From Thalassotalea sp. HSM 43 (GTDB taxonomy: Bacteria; Pseudomonadota; Gammaproteobacteria; Enterobacterales; Alteromonadaceae), in the NCBI RefSeq assembly GCF_004752005.1, contig NZ_CP038493.1:1-64000 (forward strand): 64,000 nt of DNA, written 5' to 3'. Under the pieces are notes generated by a model. It had not been told where the DNA came from. It was given only the letters and a program-made list of their open reading frames with translations, and did not search any database. Shown one piece after another: positions 28,180 to 39,900 of the stretch (the first letter of the stretch is position 1; every line of letters begins with the position of its first letter). The translations under genes and the position numbers were made by a program.

Positions 28180-30411
28180 TTATTCCGCAACAGGATGTTG
28201 CTTAAGCTCACCATTAACGTTATTACTTTGGTCCACTATGGCTTGCTCTATATAGTTCTTCCATTGACTATAGCGTTCATCCGTTACCAACATTTTTAGC
28301 GCAGGATGCGGTCCTCCGTAACGATAATCATACCAATGCAACCAACCTTGGTTTAGTGCTTGGGAAAATAAGTCACCGGCTTTTTCGAGATCGCCTTTAG
28401 CAATCCATAATATGACATCACTGATGCCATATCCTAAGTAGCCCATACGATTTTGGTTTTGTAATTGTTGTAATATGGCATCTGCTAACATTTGTACTTT
28501 ATCGCTTTGCTCTGTTTGGCTAAGCGCATAAATATAATCAATCTGATCAAACAATAATGCTCGAGAGTATTTACCTTTGATATCATCAATATTTGCGAAT
28601 GCGGTCTCGTAGCGTTGCACAGCAGATTGAAAGTCACGCGTTAGCAATAATACTCTGGCGTAATGAAAGCGACTGCGATAATTGTTATCGGTATCTGCCA
28701 TTTGACAGCTTTTCTCTGCCTGAGAAAACTGTTTTTGTAAAATTTCAACAAGGCAGTCACGCTGAAATGACATAATTGGCGATCCGGTGATATCAATTTT
28801 TTGATAATAGCGAATGGTCGCTTCCGGTTGATTTAAAAAATAATAACTGTCCGCTAGAATCTCTAACAATCGCTGGTTCGAATGATCCATGTCGATTTTA
28901 TGTAAATGATTAATCGCTGGCGCAAATTTACCACTGTCGATGTACAGCTGCACTAACAGTTGATTAATGCCAAAATCTTGTGGATTACGTTTTACATAGT
29001 CCTCGAGCAGACTGATGCTTTGTGGTGTTTTATTTTGCTGGCTTTGTAATTTAGCCCATTGAAATACCGCAGCCGAGTAATCTATGTTGTTGGCGATAAC
29101 TCCACTTAATAACTCCCCGGCTTGTTGGTATCGACCATTAACCCGATACAAGGTTGCTAGTCGGGTGATGAGCTCAATATTATCCGGCTCTGCATCTATT
29201 GCCGCTTTAAACTCGTTGATCGCTTGTTTCAGAGTAATGTCGTCATTTTGATAACGATACAGAGTGTTTGCCCCTAAATACATCGCATCCTGTGTTGACT
29301 CTTGGCTTTGCTCTTCGAGTAATTGTTGCACCCGTTGTTTACTGTCACCGTTTTGAATATCACCAACGCCTTTTAGATAGGTCCAAGCCAACTCTGATTT
29401 AAGGCGAGTTTCTTTGGGATATGACAATAACGCGTTTTCTAATAAATTTATTGCCAACGCATGATTTTCTTTACTATTAACCCGACGTAACTCTCGCGCC
29501 TGATGTATCAAAATAGCCGCCTGTAAGCTTTTCAAAGACAAATTGTGTAAATCCAACTGATCTTTATACGCAACGGTAATAAAGTAATTGATGGTTTGGC
29601 TGATGTTATTTACCAATTGGTGATAAGCATCTCTATCGCCAGCAAAAGACTGGCTCCAAAGTACATCGCCATTACTGCCATTAATAAAATGAAAGTTAAC
29701 TTGATATTCATTAGCAATCTCTTGCACGCCGCCGCGAATAATAAAATCAATGCGTGCATCGCTAAGATCGAGTAATGAGTCATGATCAACAACCACATTG
29801 GCAGATTCAGAATTGCTTAGTGTGGTCATCAATCGTTCAGACAACACTCTGGCAACCATCTCACTGGAACCTCGGTTATCAACCGCGGTAAATTGATCAA
29901 TTTTTAAGTTGATTTTGCCATCAGTAACCGCGACGACTTCGGTTTTAAATAACTGCACACTAAACAAAACCACCAAAACAACCAGTGTTACCATGGCGAT
30001 TGTCATCGCGATAATAGGATTAATGCCTTGTTTTGCCGATGTTGACTGGCTTGATACTAAACTACCATTAGCCTCATCAATTGCGGGGTCGCTAACGTCT
30101 TCTAGCTCAAGCACATAACCGTGCTTGGGAATGGTTTTAATATATTTATGAACTTTGCCAGTATCGCCTAGTTTTTTACGCAATACCGATATAGCGCGGG
30201 TGATCACCTCATCAGAGGTATAATTAGATTGCCAAACGTTTTCAGTTAGCTCTTCTCTGGAAATAACTCGATTAGCATTTTTCAACAGGTACACCAAGAC
30301 ATCCATAATCTTTGGTTCCAGGTGAATTGTCTGGCTTCCTTTCGTTATGGCTGACTTCTCGTGGAGGATGATCCACCCATCTAACACCAACGGCTGTTCG
30401 GTCGATTGCAC
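28180..30411 (-). CDS. CadC-like transmembrane transcriptional regulator with periplasmic TPR domain
   Basis: 743 residues. An N-terminal OmpR/PhoB-type winged helix (about 8-105: HLEPKIMDVLVYLLKNANRV, ISREELTENVW, VISRAISVLRKKLGD, KYIKTIPKHGYVL) is followed by one transmembrane helix at about 135-158 (IIAMTIAMVTLVVLVVLF). A large periplasmic part follows, first a TolB-like region (LSERLMTTLSNSE) and then several TPR repeats. This is the ToxR/CadC plan: a membrane-bound DNA-binding protein that senses outside the cytoplasm. No target operon is adjacent, so the signal and regulon are unknown. Confidence 0.88.
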   Translation of the reverse strand: MQSTEQPLVLDGWIILHEKSAITKGSQTIHLEPKIMDVLVYLLKNANRVISREELTENVWQSNYTSDEVITRAISVLRKKLGDTGKVHKYIKTIPKHGYVLELEDVSDPAIDEANGSLVSSQSTSAKQGINPIIAMTIAMVTLVVLVVLFSVQLFKTEVVAVTDGKINLKIDQFTAVDNRGSSEMVARVLSERLMTTLSNSESANVVVDHDSLLDLSDARIDFIIRGGVQEIANEYQVNFHFINGSNGDVLWSQSFAGDRDAYHQLVNNISQTINYFITVAYKDQLDLHNLSLKSLQAAILIHQARELRRVNSKENHALAINLLENALLSYPKETRLKSELAWTYLKGVGDIQNGDSKQRVQQLLEEQSQESTQDAMYLGANTLYRYQNDDITLKQAINEFKAAIDAEPDNIELITRLATLYRVNGRYQQAGELLSGVIANNIDYSAAVFQWAKLQSQQNKTPQSISLLEDYVKRNPQDFGINQLLVQLYIDSGKFAPAINHLHKIDMDHSNQRLLEILADSYYFLNQPEATIRYYQKIDITGSPIMSFQRDCLVEILQKQFSQAEKSCQMADTDNNYRSRFHYARVLLLTRDFQSAVQRYETAFANIDDIKGKYSRALLFDQIDYIYALSQTEQSDKVQMLADAILQQLQNQNRMGYLGYGISDVILWIAKGDLEKAGDLFSQALNQGWLHWYDYRYGGPHPALKMLVTDERYSQWKNYIEQAIVDQSNNVNGELKQHPVAE

Positions 30412-30682
30412 GTACTATCCTTATACCACTCGCATGCAAACAGACAGATCGCCTAAACGGCGAAAGAGTTCAAAAACCGACGACTACTTGAACCAGATGT
30501 TTTTACCGAAATAACATGCGAGCTAGGGTATTTATTTCAGACGATACAAAAAACGCATCTGTAACTTTTATTACAACACCCTTAATTTTAGACCCTTCCG
30601 GCTATTTTTCCTAAGATAAAGCGCGATCGTTGTTAAATGATTTTCCTATAACTCATTACCAAGATCGTAAAAACGCCAAGTA

Positions 30683-31192
30683 TTAAACAATGTTAAGCAA
30701 ACTTGTATCATACTGACTTGCATTTAATTCAAGTGAAAGTGACTGTAAATGTTGTGCTAATTTATCCTGTTCTCGATTTAGAGAGTCCAAGGTAATGGTA
30801 TTATCATCGAGCTCGTACAGTTGTCTGCAGGCCTGATAATAGAAAGTTAAAATAATCATAGCGTCGGTATTATTATCATCAAATGCCAGTGCTTTGATGG
30901 CTTTTAACTTGCGATATATTAGATTGATTTGCTGTTTAAGGCGCCATACATAATATACCTCGTGCATAAACTGGTGATGTTTGAGCTGATTAATCACGCT
31001 CAAACATATCATCAACGCCAACGCTACACCGAATACATTCAACCAAAAATTGTCCGCACCAGGCGCTGATATGAGTACGATAAGTGCTTGGCCAATGCCT
31101 AACGCTAACAAGGCAAAGCTAATGATAAAAGCGATGATTACTTTGTTTAGGTGGGCTCGATATCGAGATTTATTTATCTGTTGCAGTTGCAT
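30683..31192 (-). CDS. DUF3087 family membrane protein
   Basis: 169 residues with two transmembrane helices (about 17-39 and 50-68) and a cytoplasmic helical tail (QQINLIYRKLKAIKALAFDD, LDSLNREQDKLAQHLQ). It matches the uncharacterised DUF3087 family of gammaproteobacteria. It begins 15 nt after recD, so it is probably the last gene of the recCBD operon, but no link with recombination is known to me. Confidence 0.82.
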   Translation of the reverse strand: MQLQQINKSRYRAHLNKVIIAFIISFALLALGIGQALIVLISAPGADNFWLNVFGVALALMICLSVINQLKHHQFMHEVYYVWRLKQQINLIYRKLKAIKALAFDDNNTDAMIILTFYYQACRQLYELDDNTITLDSLNREQDKLAQHLQSLSLELNASQYDTSLLNIV

Positions 31193-31207
31193 GTATGGTT
31201 AGATTTC

Positions 31208-33124
31208 CTATTTATCTTCAATGGGTTTGAGAATGCGTTTGGTTAAGCCTGATGCGCGACTGACTTTTATCGACACCGACTTTGTGAATACCGATTTTTG
31301 ACAATACAATTCGATGTGTCTTTTAGCACGAGTGATCCCGGTGTACAAGAGCTCTCTTGACAATAAACGTTGCTGCCCTTCGCTCAATACCATTGCGACA
31401 TTGGCAAATTCAGACCCTTGAGTCTTGTGTATCGTCATCGCGTATACGGTTTCATAAGCGGGTAATCTGGCCAATGGAATACGTCGAAAACTTGACTGCT
31501 CTGGGAAATAAGCCACTAACGGCTCCCCTGGTTGTTGCCAAATAAGACCTATGTCGCCGTTGAACAAACCAGTTGTATAATGATTTTCACTGATCATTAT
31601 TGGCTTGCCATGATACGGCTTGTTGACATCATCAATGACGCCAAGTCGTTGCAAGGAGTGTTCAATATACTCATTTATAAGTTCAACACCCTGCTCCCCT
31701 TTGCGACTTGGGGTTAGGATCCTAAAGCGATCCAAGGCCGCAAACGCTTGTTCAATTGTGTCGGCTGAAAATAGTGCTAAGTAGTGTCGCTTTATTAACG
31801 AGTACAAGAAGTCATTGAAATTTTTACTTTCAGCCAATGAAACTTCACCGTCTTGATTACCACTAACCAATTGCCACGCTGACTCGGCTTGAGAATCGAT
31901 CACCATAGAGGCCAGCTTACCAATGCCACCGTCACCACTAAAACGACGGCTTTGAGTTAGATAGCATAAGTAATCCAATGCGGGTTTGCTCTCAGTCAGA
32001 CCACTAAAGTTCGCTGACATATTGCGCAAAAACGCCACATTCGTAGCACTTAGTTGTGTTTGACCAAAAGGCGCAATGTCGGCCAAGACACTGCCCGTCG
32101 CTACTGACGGCAATTGATTGGCGTCACCTAGCATGATTACCCTAGCGCCATCTTTCATGGCTCGAAACACGCGACACATCATCGCCAGATCAACCATAGA
32201 GACTTCATCAATCAATAACACATCGGTGGTTAATTTATTGTCTTCATTGAACTTAAAATTGACGGAATTTGGGATCACCCCTAATAATCGATGAATCGTT
32301 GCAGCCTGCTCTGGGATGCGCTGCATTAACCCCTGATCAAATTGGCCGCTCTGACGAAAACCATTAACCGCATTGGCTATTGATTCACTCAATCTTTGCG
32401 CCGCTTTACCGGTTGGGGCGACCATGTCGATTTGTAAACTATCGTCTAGCATCAGCAACGCCAATAATAATTTGGTAACCGTATAGGTTTTTCCCGTACC
32501 AGGGCCCCCAGCAATAATGGCCAAGGATTTATTCATCGCATTGGCTACGCTGACCGCCTGCCAGTCGATGTCATCCGTTGATTGCGCAAATAACGTGGCA
32601 ATAATGCGCTGACAGTCGTTAACATCAACGGCAACGAACTCTTTACGTTTACGCTCTATAAAATTGACCACCTCGGATTCAAAGCGCCAATATCGACGCA
32701 AGTAAAGGTTTTCATTGGCATAACATATCAGTGCGCTGTCATTGTCACGATTAAAATATCCATCAAGAAGTTGGTGCAAACTGGTAAAATCAGCAAACAC
32801 AAAGCCAGGTTTAGCTGATTGCGGCGCACTAGCAACACTATCTGACTCGGCATCAATAAACTCATGTCTATTTGCTAAATCACCTATTCGAACGCAACTA
32901 TGGCCACTACGATGTTTGCTGCTTAACGCCATAAACACGTGAAATAACTGGCTAATCTCCGTTTGCGTGTGGGCAGTGATGCGTTGTTTTAGTGAGTCTA
33001 AAATACTGCAAGCCAAGTAGTAATCGATGGCTTCTATGTCTGCCAGCTGTTCACTCGCCTGATAATAACTATCATAAGGTAAGGATGTTTTACTGGCCTG
33101 TAAAAAAGGTGAAATAAGCGTCAT
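31208..33124 (-). CDS. recD: Exonuclease V subunit RecD
   Basis: The 5'-3' helicase motor of RecBCD, which controls Chi recognition and nuclease activity. 638 residues, slightly longer than E. coli RecD (608). Walker A is GGPGTGKT (206-213), followed by APTGKAAQRLSESI, DVLLIDEVSMVDLAMM (Walker B) and the C-terminal UvrD-like motif YAMTIHKTQGSEF with LLYTGITRAKRH. Its ATG follows directly on the recB stop codon, so translation is coupled. Gene order recC-recB-recD, without the ptrA found between recC and recB in E. coli. Confidence 0.97.
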   Translation of the reverse strand: MTLISPFLQASKTSLPYDSYYQASEQLADIEAIDYYLACSILDSLKQRITAHTQTEISQLFHVFMALSSKHRSGHSCVRIGDLANRHEFIDAESDSVASAPQSAKPGFVFADFTSLHQLLDGYFNRDNDSALICYANENLYLRRYWRFESEVVNFIERKRKEFVAVDVNDCQRIIATLFAQSTDDIDWQAVSVANAMNKSLAIIAGGPGTGKTYTVTKLLLALLMLDDSLQIDMVAPTGKAAQRLSESIANAVNGFRQSGQFDQGLMQRIPEQAATIHRLLGVIPNSVNFKFNEDNKLTTDVLLIDEVSMVDLAMMCRVFRAMKDGARVIMLGDANQLPSVATGSVLADIAPFGQTQLSATNVAFLRNMSANFSGLTESKPALDYLCYLTQSRRFSGDGGIGKLASMVIDSQAESAWQLVSGNQDGEVSLAESKNFNDFLYSLIKRHYLALFSADTIEQAFAALDRFRILTPSRKGEQGVELINEYIEHSLQRLGVIDDVNKPYHGKPIMISENHYTTGLFNGDIGLIWQQPGEPLVAYFPEQSSFRRIPLARLPAYETVYAMTIHKTQGSEFANVAMVLSEGQQRLLSRELLYTGITRAKRHIELYCQKSVFTKSVSIKVSRASGLTKRILKPIEDK

Positions 33125-36100
33125 TTAACTATCCAAATCAAACAAGTTTAATTGTTGAGTGTTTGCCGCATCTGATTGTTGTGTAGAACCCGTATTGCGG
33201 TTCGTATTAGCATCAATTTGTTCAGGCTGTTGTTGCTGTTGCGTCAATGCCTGTAAGCAGGTTTTATCTGCGTCGCTAAGCGATTCACCTTTAAATACTC
33301 GATCTAAACGTTCTATTAGCTGCTCAGATAGCGGATTAAAGAATACCCCCTGCCGTTCAGTATTTTCACGACTCATCCCTCGCAAATACAAATAAAACAC
33401 ACCACCAAAATGTTGCTTGAATTGATAATCAGCAATACGCTCTTGCAAATAACGATGTAACGCCAGTGCGTAAATCAGAAACTGTAAATCGTAATTATGT
33501 TGGCTAATATGCAAACTTAGTTTATCGGGATGATAGTCATCCATGGTGTTGCCCAAGTGGCTGGATTTATAGTCACACACATAAAACTGGGGTTCACTTT
33601 CTGGCGAGTCTTGTTTGGTAAAAATCAAATCAATAAAGCCGTGCATCATACCTTGTAGATCTTTACTTGAACTTAACGCAAACGGCTTTTTAATGGATGC
33701 TAATGCCGTTGTAGAATTTGCCGACACGGTAACCAAATAATCTTGCCTAAAATGATTAACCAACCATTGTAGAGATTGCGTATCAACGGTCTCCATTGGA
33801 AAATAAAATTCTGCTTCTTTAAGTGTTTGCGTCGCTGCAAGTGACGATAAACTGGTTTTCTGACGGTCCATCGGTGTCGCTAAGACATCGTCCATCCAAT
33901 CAAAAAATGCTTGTTCACTGTACTCGTTTGGTAGATTTACAACCTTACTCAACCTTGGACCTGCAACAAGTGGCCAATTGGGCTGGGTAAAATCACTGTA
34001 CTCTAATATGTCATGCAGCAAATTACCGGTATTAGCGCCTTTAGGAAAGGAAAATCTTAGATGCGATAGCCCTTGTTGGCGTGATGCCTGTGCGACTTCC
34101 GTTTCATCGCGCTCTGAATTGGCGCGACCAGAATGGCGCATATTTCGAGTTAAAGCCGAAAACGAGCTCAACCACCAATCTCGCTCGATGCGACCGGCAA
34201 AAACAGGCACACTCAATTGCTCTTCGTTAGCTTGTGTTATCTCGCCTTCAACAGGATCTACGCCTGCTTGTTGGCAATAGCCGATACCACTTTGAGCGTT
34301 AAGCTCGAACTTGCTCAAAGCCGACGCGAAATCCTGACTTTTTTGCAATTTCAATGTTTGCCCAACAGGCGATAAATGATAGTCAGAAAACGGGACCAAA
34401 GGCATATAACATCGATGTTTGGCTCGGGTTATGGCGACGTACAACAAGCGAATATCTTCAGCATAACTTTCGTTAGCCATTTGTTGTCTTATGCGCTCAT
34501 CATTACCAACATGCCAACGAATGCCGGATTGTTGATCATAATATTTGAGGACTTGTTTAAGCGATGTGCCCTGCTTAGTTGGGTCTTTATGACGACTTGA
34601 GAACGGGACAAAGACGATTGGATACTCAAGTCCCTTAGAACCATGTTGAGTTACAATCTGCACCAAATTGGCATCACTCTCTAAGCGCAACTCGGCAACT
34701 TCTGATAGCGGGTTGTGACACTGCTCAATAAGATAGGATAATAATTGTTGCGGCAAACGCATACGCTGCCAGGCCAGTTGCAACAACTCCAACAAATGAA
34801 TCATGTTGGTTAATTGACGTTCGTTAACACCTGAATTTTTCGGTAGATAATCGTGTAACAGTTTTAACCCCATGGCCATAAAGCCACGCTGCGACCACAT
34901 TCGATGTAACTGTGAAAACCAACTTTTCACTTCTTCATAACGATTTTCATCGTGTTGTAAATCGGCAATTTGCTTAGCGTGAAAGGCAAAATATTGTGTC
35001 GCTAAGGCACTGATAAAGCGACGATCATCTTGATAATGAATAACCGCATCTAACACCGTTATAAATTGACTGGCAACATCGGAGTTAAACAGGTTGTCTC
35101 GTTGTGACTTATACACACTGGCTATACCCAAATCATTGAGGGCCTGCTGAATCTCACTCGCTTCAATAGAATCTCTAACCAGTACCGCAACATCCGCAGC
35201 TTTAATCGGTTGCTCACCTTGTTCTTCACGGATGTGCGCATTGAGCAACAATCGTTTGATTTCATTGGCGCACCATGCACTGATCTGAGGTCGAAAATCC
35301 CCAGTAACAAATCCAGAACGCATGTACTCATCGGTATCAGTAAATTCAACAAATTGCAGTGCTTGGTAGTCGCTATGTGGATCCTGCAAGCATTGTTTTG
35401 TTGCCAACACCGACGCCTTTACCGGTTGATAATCAATATCAAAACCAAACACATTTTGGTATGGCTTATCCAATTGCCCACCATAAAACAAATGATTGTA
35501 GCCACTAATCATCTGTTCACTGCTGCGCCAGTTGGTGTCCATAACCCAGCGTTTAGACACTTGGTTTGCGGCATCAAGATAGGTAAATATATCGCCACCT
35601 CGAAAGCCATATATTGCTTGTTTCGGATCGCCGATCAGATATAACGCATACTGTTCAACGTTTTGCTGCGATAAATATAAGTCTTGAACAATGCCAAATT
35701 GGCGCGCATCGGTATCCTGAAATTCATCGATAAGTGCCACAGGATATTGCTGGCGCAACAACTCTGTAAGCGGCTTAGCAACAGCATTTCGCTCCCCTAA
35801 CAAAGCTTTTTGTAACTGCTCTATCAAATCATCAAAGCTGAGTAGCTGCAATTGTCCCTTTTGCTTTAAAACACTGTTTTTTATCATCTTTATTGATAAA
35901 AGCAAGACTTCAAATGCCTCAGCTTTTGGTAACGCGTTACCAAAACCCTTGATGATTTTCTCGATTTTTAGCGGCGTTTGGAAGATGTTTTGCAACTGTG
36001 CCTTGATGTCTTTTTTATCTTCGGCCTTTGGCCAGCGACTCGATGATACAAACTTAAAATCAACGCTCTGCTCAAGGCAATATTGCAGTTGTTCTATTAA

Positions 36101-36925
36101 CTGTTGTTTTTTACTCGCCGTTAATGTCATATCGCTGTTTTCATCAACGGGCAGCGCCATCAGTGAATCTAAAAACAACAATAAATCTTGCCACTCATTT
36201 TGACGTTTCGCTAACTCTTTACCCTTTTTTGAGCTGATAAGGTGTTGGTCAATAAACGCCTCATGCGTTAGCAATTGATGTTTTGCCTGTTGTGCTAGTC
36301 GCACCAAGTTCAATGTAAAGTGCGCTATCGTTTCAATGCTCGGCAAGGTTTCTGCTCTGAGCAAGGGTAAAAACTCTTTAATATAACTTTCTGGTTCGGG
36401 CCAAAATTGCGTTAACAATTCAAACTCTGTTTGAGATTGTTTTGCCAACACCCGATAGGCATCTTGTACCGCTTGTAAGTACAGGCCACTGTCATCGGTT
36501 TCCATTTGTGCGGAAAAACTAAGACCTGAGGCGAACGCTTGCTCTGATAACACCCGTGAACAAAAACCGTGAATGGTATAAATGGCCGCCTGATCTAGGT
36601 TAATCAATGCATGCTTAATCGCCACTTGTGCAAAGCTTTTATCAACACGTTTACCTAAAGCATAGAAATAGTCGTCTTCGGCATCCCTTGTATAGCGATC
36701 CCAGTTCGCCAGCGCGTCTCTTAGAAAATTATCTATGCGGCCGCGAATCTCTTCTGTCGCCGCTTTGGTAAACGTCATAACCAGAATATTCTCAACGCTT
36801 AATTGTCGCTCTAATAACATGCGCAAATACAATCGAGTGATATTAAAGGTTTTACCAGTACCCGCACTGGCTTCAATTAAATGTGAGCCTTCAAGGCCAA
36901 TAATGTGAGCTTGTAGATTTTCCAC
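33125..36925 (-). CDS. recB: Exonuclease V subunit RecB
   Basis: The 3'-5' helicase and the only nuclease site of RecBCD. 1266 residues (E. coli 1180). N-terminal UvrD-like helicase: Walker A EASAGTGKTFNITRLYLRML (residues about 18-37), LIDEFQDTDARQF, YLIGDPKQAIYGFRGGD and TQHGSKGLEYPIVFVP. The C-terminal nuclease domain (about 950-1200) has VCDYKSSHLG with the catalytic D and K. A Gln/Asn/Thr-rich tail ends in QQLNLFDLDS. The start is GTG overlapping the recC stop by one base (TAGTG). Confidence 0.97.
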   Translation of the reverse strand: MENLQAHIIGLEGSHLIEASAGTGKTFNITRLYLRMLLERQLSVENILVMTFTKAATEEIRGRIDNFLRDALANWDRYTRDAEDDYFYALGKRVDKSFAQVAIKHALINLDQAAIYTIHGFCSRVLSEQAFASGLSFSAQMETDDSGLYLQAVQDAYRVLAKQSQTEFELLTQFWPEPESYIKEFLPLLRAETLPSIETIAHFTLNLVRLAQQAKHQLLTHEAFIDQHLISSKKGKELAKRQNEWQDLLLFLDSLMALPVDENSDMTLTASKKQQLIEQLQYCLEQSVDFKFVSSSRWPKAEDKKDIKAQLQNIFQTPLKIEKIIKGFGNALPKAEAFEVLLLSIKMIKNSVLKQKGQLQLLSFDDLIEQLQKALLGERNAVAKPLTELLRQQYPVALIDEFQDTDARQFGIVQDLYLSQQNVEQYALYLIGDPKQAIYGFRGGDIFTYLDAANQVSKRWVMDTNWRSSEQMISGYNHLFYGGQLDKPYQNVFGFDIDYQPVKASVLATKQCLQDPHSDYQALQFVEFTDTDEYMRSGFVTGDFRPQISAWCANEIKRLLLNAHIREEQGEQPIKAADVAVLVRDSIEASEIQQALNDLGIASVYKSQRDNLFNSDVASQFITVLDAVIHYQDDRRFISALATQYFAFHAKQIADLQHDENRYEEVKSWFSQLHRMWSQRGFMAMGLKLLHDYLPKNSGVNERQLTNMIHLLELLQLAWQRMRLPQQLLSYLIEQCHNPLSEVAELRLESDANLVQIVTQHGSKGLEYPIVFVPFSSRHKDPTKQGTSLKQVLKYYDQQSGIRWHVGNDERIRQQMANESYAEDIRLLYVAITRAKHRCYMPLVPFSDYHLSPVGQTLKLQKSQDFASALSKFELNAQSGIGYCQQAGVDPVEGEITQANEEQLSVPVFAGRIERDWWLSSFSALTRNMRHSGRANSERDETEVAQASRQQGLSHLRFSFPKGANTGNLLHDILEYSDFTQPNWPLVAGPRLSKVVNLPNEYSEQAFFDWMDDVLATPMDRQKTSLSSLAATQTLKEAEFYFPMETVDTQSLQWLVNHFRQDYLVTVSANSTTALASIKKPFALSSSKDLQGMMHGFIDLIFTKQDSPESEPQFYVCDYKSSHLGNTMDDYHPDKLSLHISQHNYDLQFLIYALALHRYLQERIADYQFKQHFGGVFYLYLRGMSRENTERQGVFFNPLSEQLIERLDRVFKGESLSDADKTCLQALTQQQQQPEQIDANTNRNTGSTQQSDAANTQQLNLFDLDS

Positions 36926-39900
36926 TAAAACCGCTCCTCAACATCATTCACTTGTGTCAACGAGACATTTTGCAATTGTAAGTGTTGAAACAAAGGACGA
37001 AAATGATCGATAAGGTCAGGCCATATACGCTCAATATCAGGACACTCTGGAAAGAAATAGTCAATATAAGGGTCGTCGGAAAAGCCACTATTATAGCCAA
37101 AATCATCCTTTTTCCAGGCTTTACTAAAGACACTTTGAACAGGCATTTTATCGCTAAACTTCTGTCTGTTTATCATGTATTTAAATGCGATTTCAGGGTC
37201 GAGTAACAACGCCTGATGCTGCCCTGTGATGTACGTCGCCACCCATTGACTTAATACTTGTTTAGCATTGTCCACCGCAGATAAAGTCGCAATATTGAGC
37301 TTGTCTTCTTTGTCCTGTTTGCCTTGGCTGAAATAATAACCATAACTGGTGACATTTTTATCAGGGTGTTTAACGCAGGCAAATAAATGATTTAGATAGA
37401 GGCGCACCAAGTCTTTGCCCTTTAAACTGGCATGTCGATAGTCAACACAAACTAGCGAGTCTGCAACATCGAACGTTGCTATGTTAGCGTCAAGCTGTAA
37501 CGCCAGAGTATCCCCTGCATCGTCAAGCGTTTTGTGGTCACTAAGACTGTCCTTAGCGTCGACACAGAGCACTAATTGCTGCTGGCCAATGTTATCTGGT
37601 TGATCTGGATTAACCGTTTCTCGCTGTAACGATGGCGCCAAATGCTGTTCAATACTCAATGCGAAACTGAGCATTTGCTGTTGCCATTCTTGCATGGTTT
37701 CAGGTGTGGTCGGTATATCAGGAAATTCTCCTGATTTGATGGCAAACTCTTTTTGCAAAGCGAGGTTTTGGCTAACATCGCCCTGCAATGACAGCTGCAG
37801 CGCCTCGCCCATAAACAGATATCGACTTAAGCCATCAGCAGCAAACGGTTCAACGTCTTCAATTAAGGTATTGGTTTCATTAAACATTAACTTTAATTGT
37901 TGACGGGCAAAATAACGACAAGGGTGTTGATAAAAGCGGATTAAATCATCAACAGCCAAAGTCTCCGCGATAGTGACGTTCGACAAGGCGGAACTCGCCT
38001 CTTGCTGTTGCTCTGGCACCGAATCGAGTTTGGTTAACGCCAACCAGTTTTTATCGAAACTTGGAAATCGAGTACTGGCAATATAGTTTTCTTTAGCAAA
38101 TGCTTGCAACGGTAATTGCCTCAGTTGACTGCTACTTGCATCAGAAATGTCCCATTTGTAGGCCGCGTGTAAATACTCCATCAACTCTCTAAGCACGATC
38201 GATGGTTGGCGCTCGTTATTGTTCTTTATGTCTCGGCCTTGATAACTTAAATATAAATGTTGCCGTGCCGAGATCATCGCCTCTAAAAACAAATACTTAT
38301 CATCACCACGTCGAGACCTATCGCCGGCTTTGGCATCACTTAATTGCATCAGATCAAAGCCAAGCGGGGTACGTTGTCGAGGGTACTCGCCATCATTTAG
38401 GCCTAGTACTGCAACCACCTTAAATGGAATGGAACGCATCGGCATCATCGAACAAAAAGTGATCTGGCCAATCATAAACTGTCGCCCAGGATCTGGCTGA
38501 GAAAAATGCTGATTTAAAAACTCTCGTATGACGTTTAACTCAATAGGCGTCTGATATGTTGCCTGCTCGGCGTATTCTTGCAATTGCGCTAACGCATTAT
38601 TGATGATTTCAAGACCGTAGTCTCTGTCACTCGGTGCGAATAGTCGTTGCACTTGATTAGTGAGAAATTCAAACCATTGATTCGGTGTTTTCTTGCTATT
38701 TAGAAGGCGCTGCATCACCTGAAGTTGTTCAAGAAACAGAATAATTTTGCCGAGCAAAACCGCATCATTACCTTCGACATTAGCGAGCACCACAGATTCA
38801 TCTAACAACATATCTTGGTCAACGAACGCAAAGCCTTTTATTAACTTGCTAAGACCTTGCTGCCAGGTAAACTGATCCGTCTGTTGGTTTGATTCGAGTA
38901 AATGCTTTTTATGCTCGGCATCTAAGCCCCAATAGATATGTGCTTTTTGCAACCAATCACTGACTTTATCAATGTCGCCTGCATGTATCGAGAAACGCTG
39001 CTGCACACTTTCTAATTGCAATAACGACAATATAGAGGCAACAGAATAACGACCATCAGCCATGCTCAGCAATTCGCTAAACGCATGCACCAGTGGTTCG
39101 CTTTCTTTGCTGATGCGATCAGCGATAGAACATGGCAGAGGGGGTACACCTTCGCCGACATCTTCCCAGCCACGCACAAACACCGAATCAATATAGGCCG
39201 CATAAGACTCGACTTGTGGGCACATCACAATCACATCTTTTGGCGTTAATTGCGGATCATCATTAAACAACTGCAACAGATAATCATGTAACCCCTGCAC
39301 TTCTCGCAAAGCACTGTGTGCGCTGGTTATGACAACCGAATCATCAACGATTGCTTGTGGTGATTGGCGTTTATCATGCAGCGTTAAGATGTCTTTTTGC
39401 AGTCGCAATAATAGCGACACATCCCCCTCGGGTGACTCTTCACTGGTCTCGTAAAGTTCATCATAAAGCGGGATTTCGATGTTATTAATGTTGTGCAACA
39501 AAGAAAGGAATTCGCGCCCCTGTTGGCCTAAATTAGCCAACAATGGATTAATGCCTTCGCTGCTTTCTATGGTTTCTGGCCATTTGCCTATATGCTGCAA
39601 GTACTGCTGTTTCGCCAACGCCTTGTCGGTTTGTATATCACCCCAGAATTCAAAACACGGGTTTAAATGAAACACGTGCACATCGATATGTTCAGATAAC
39701 AAGTCTAAGAATTGCAACCACATCGGCGCCAACGCATTAATGCCAAACAAGGAAACTCGCCTAGGTAACAGGTGTTTTAAGTCATCAATTTGTTGTTCAG
39801 CAATGGTCAATAAATCTTGCGGATCGTAGCTGATCTCTTGTTGCAAATGCTGCCATATTGCCATCTGCCATTGTTCGGTCTTAGCGAACAAGTGATCGCT

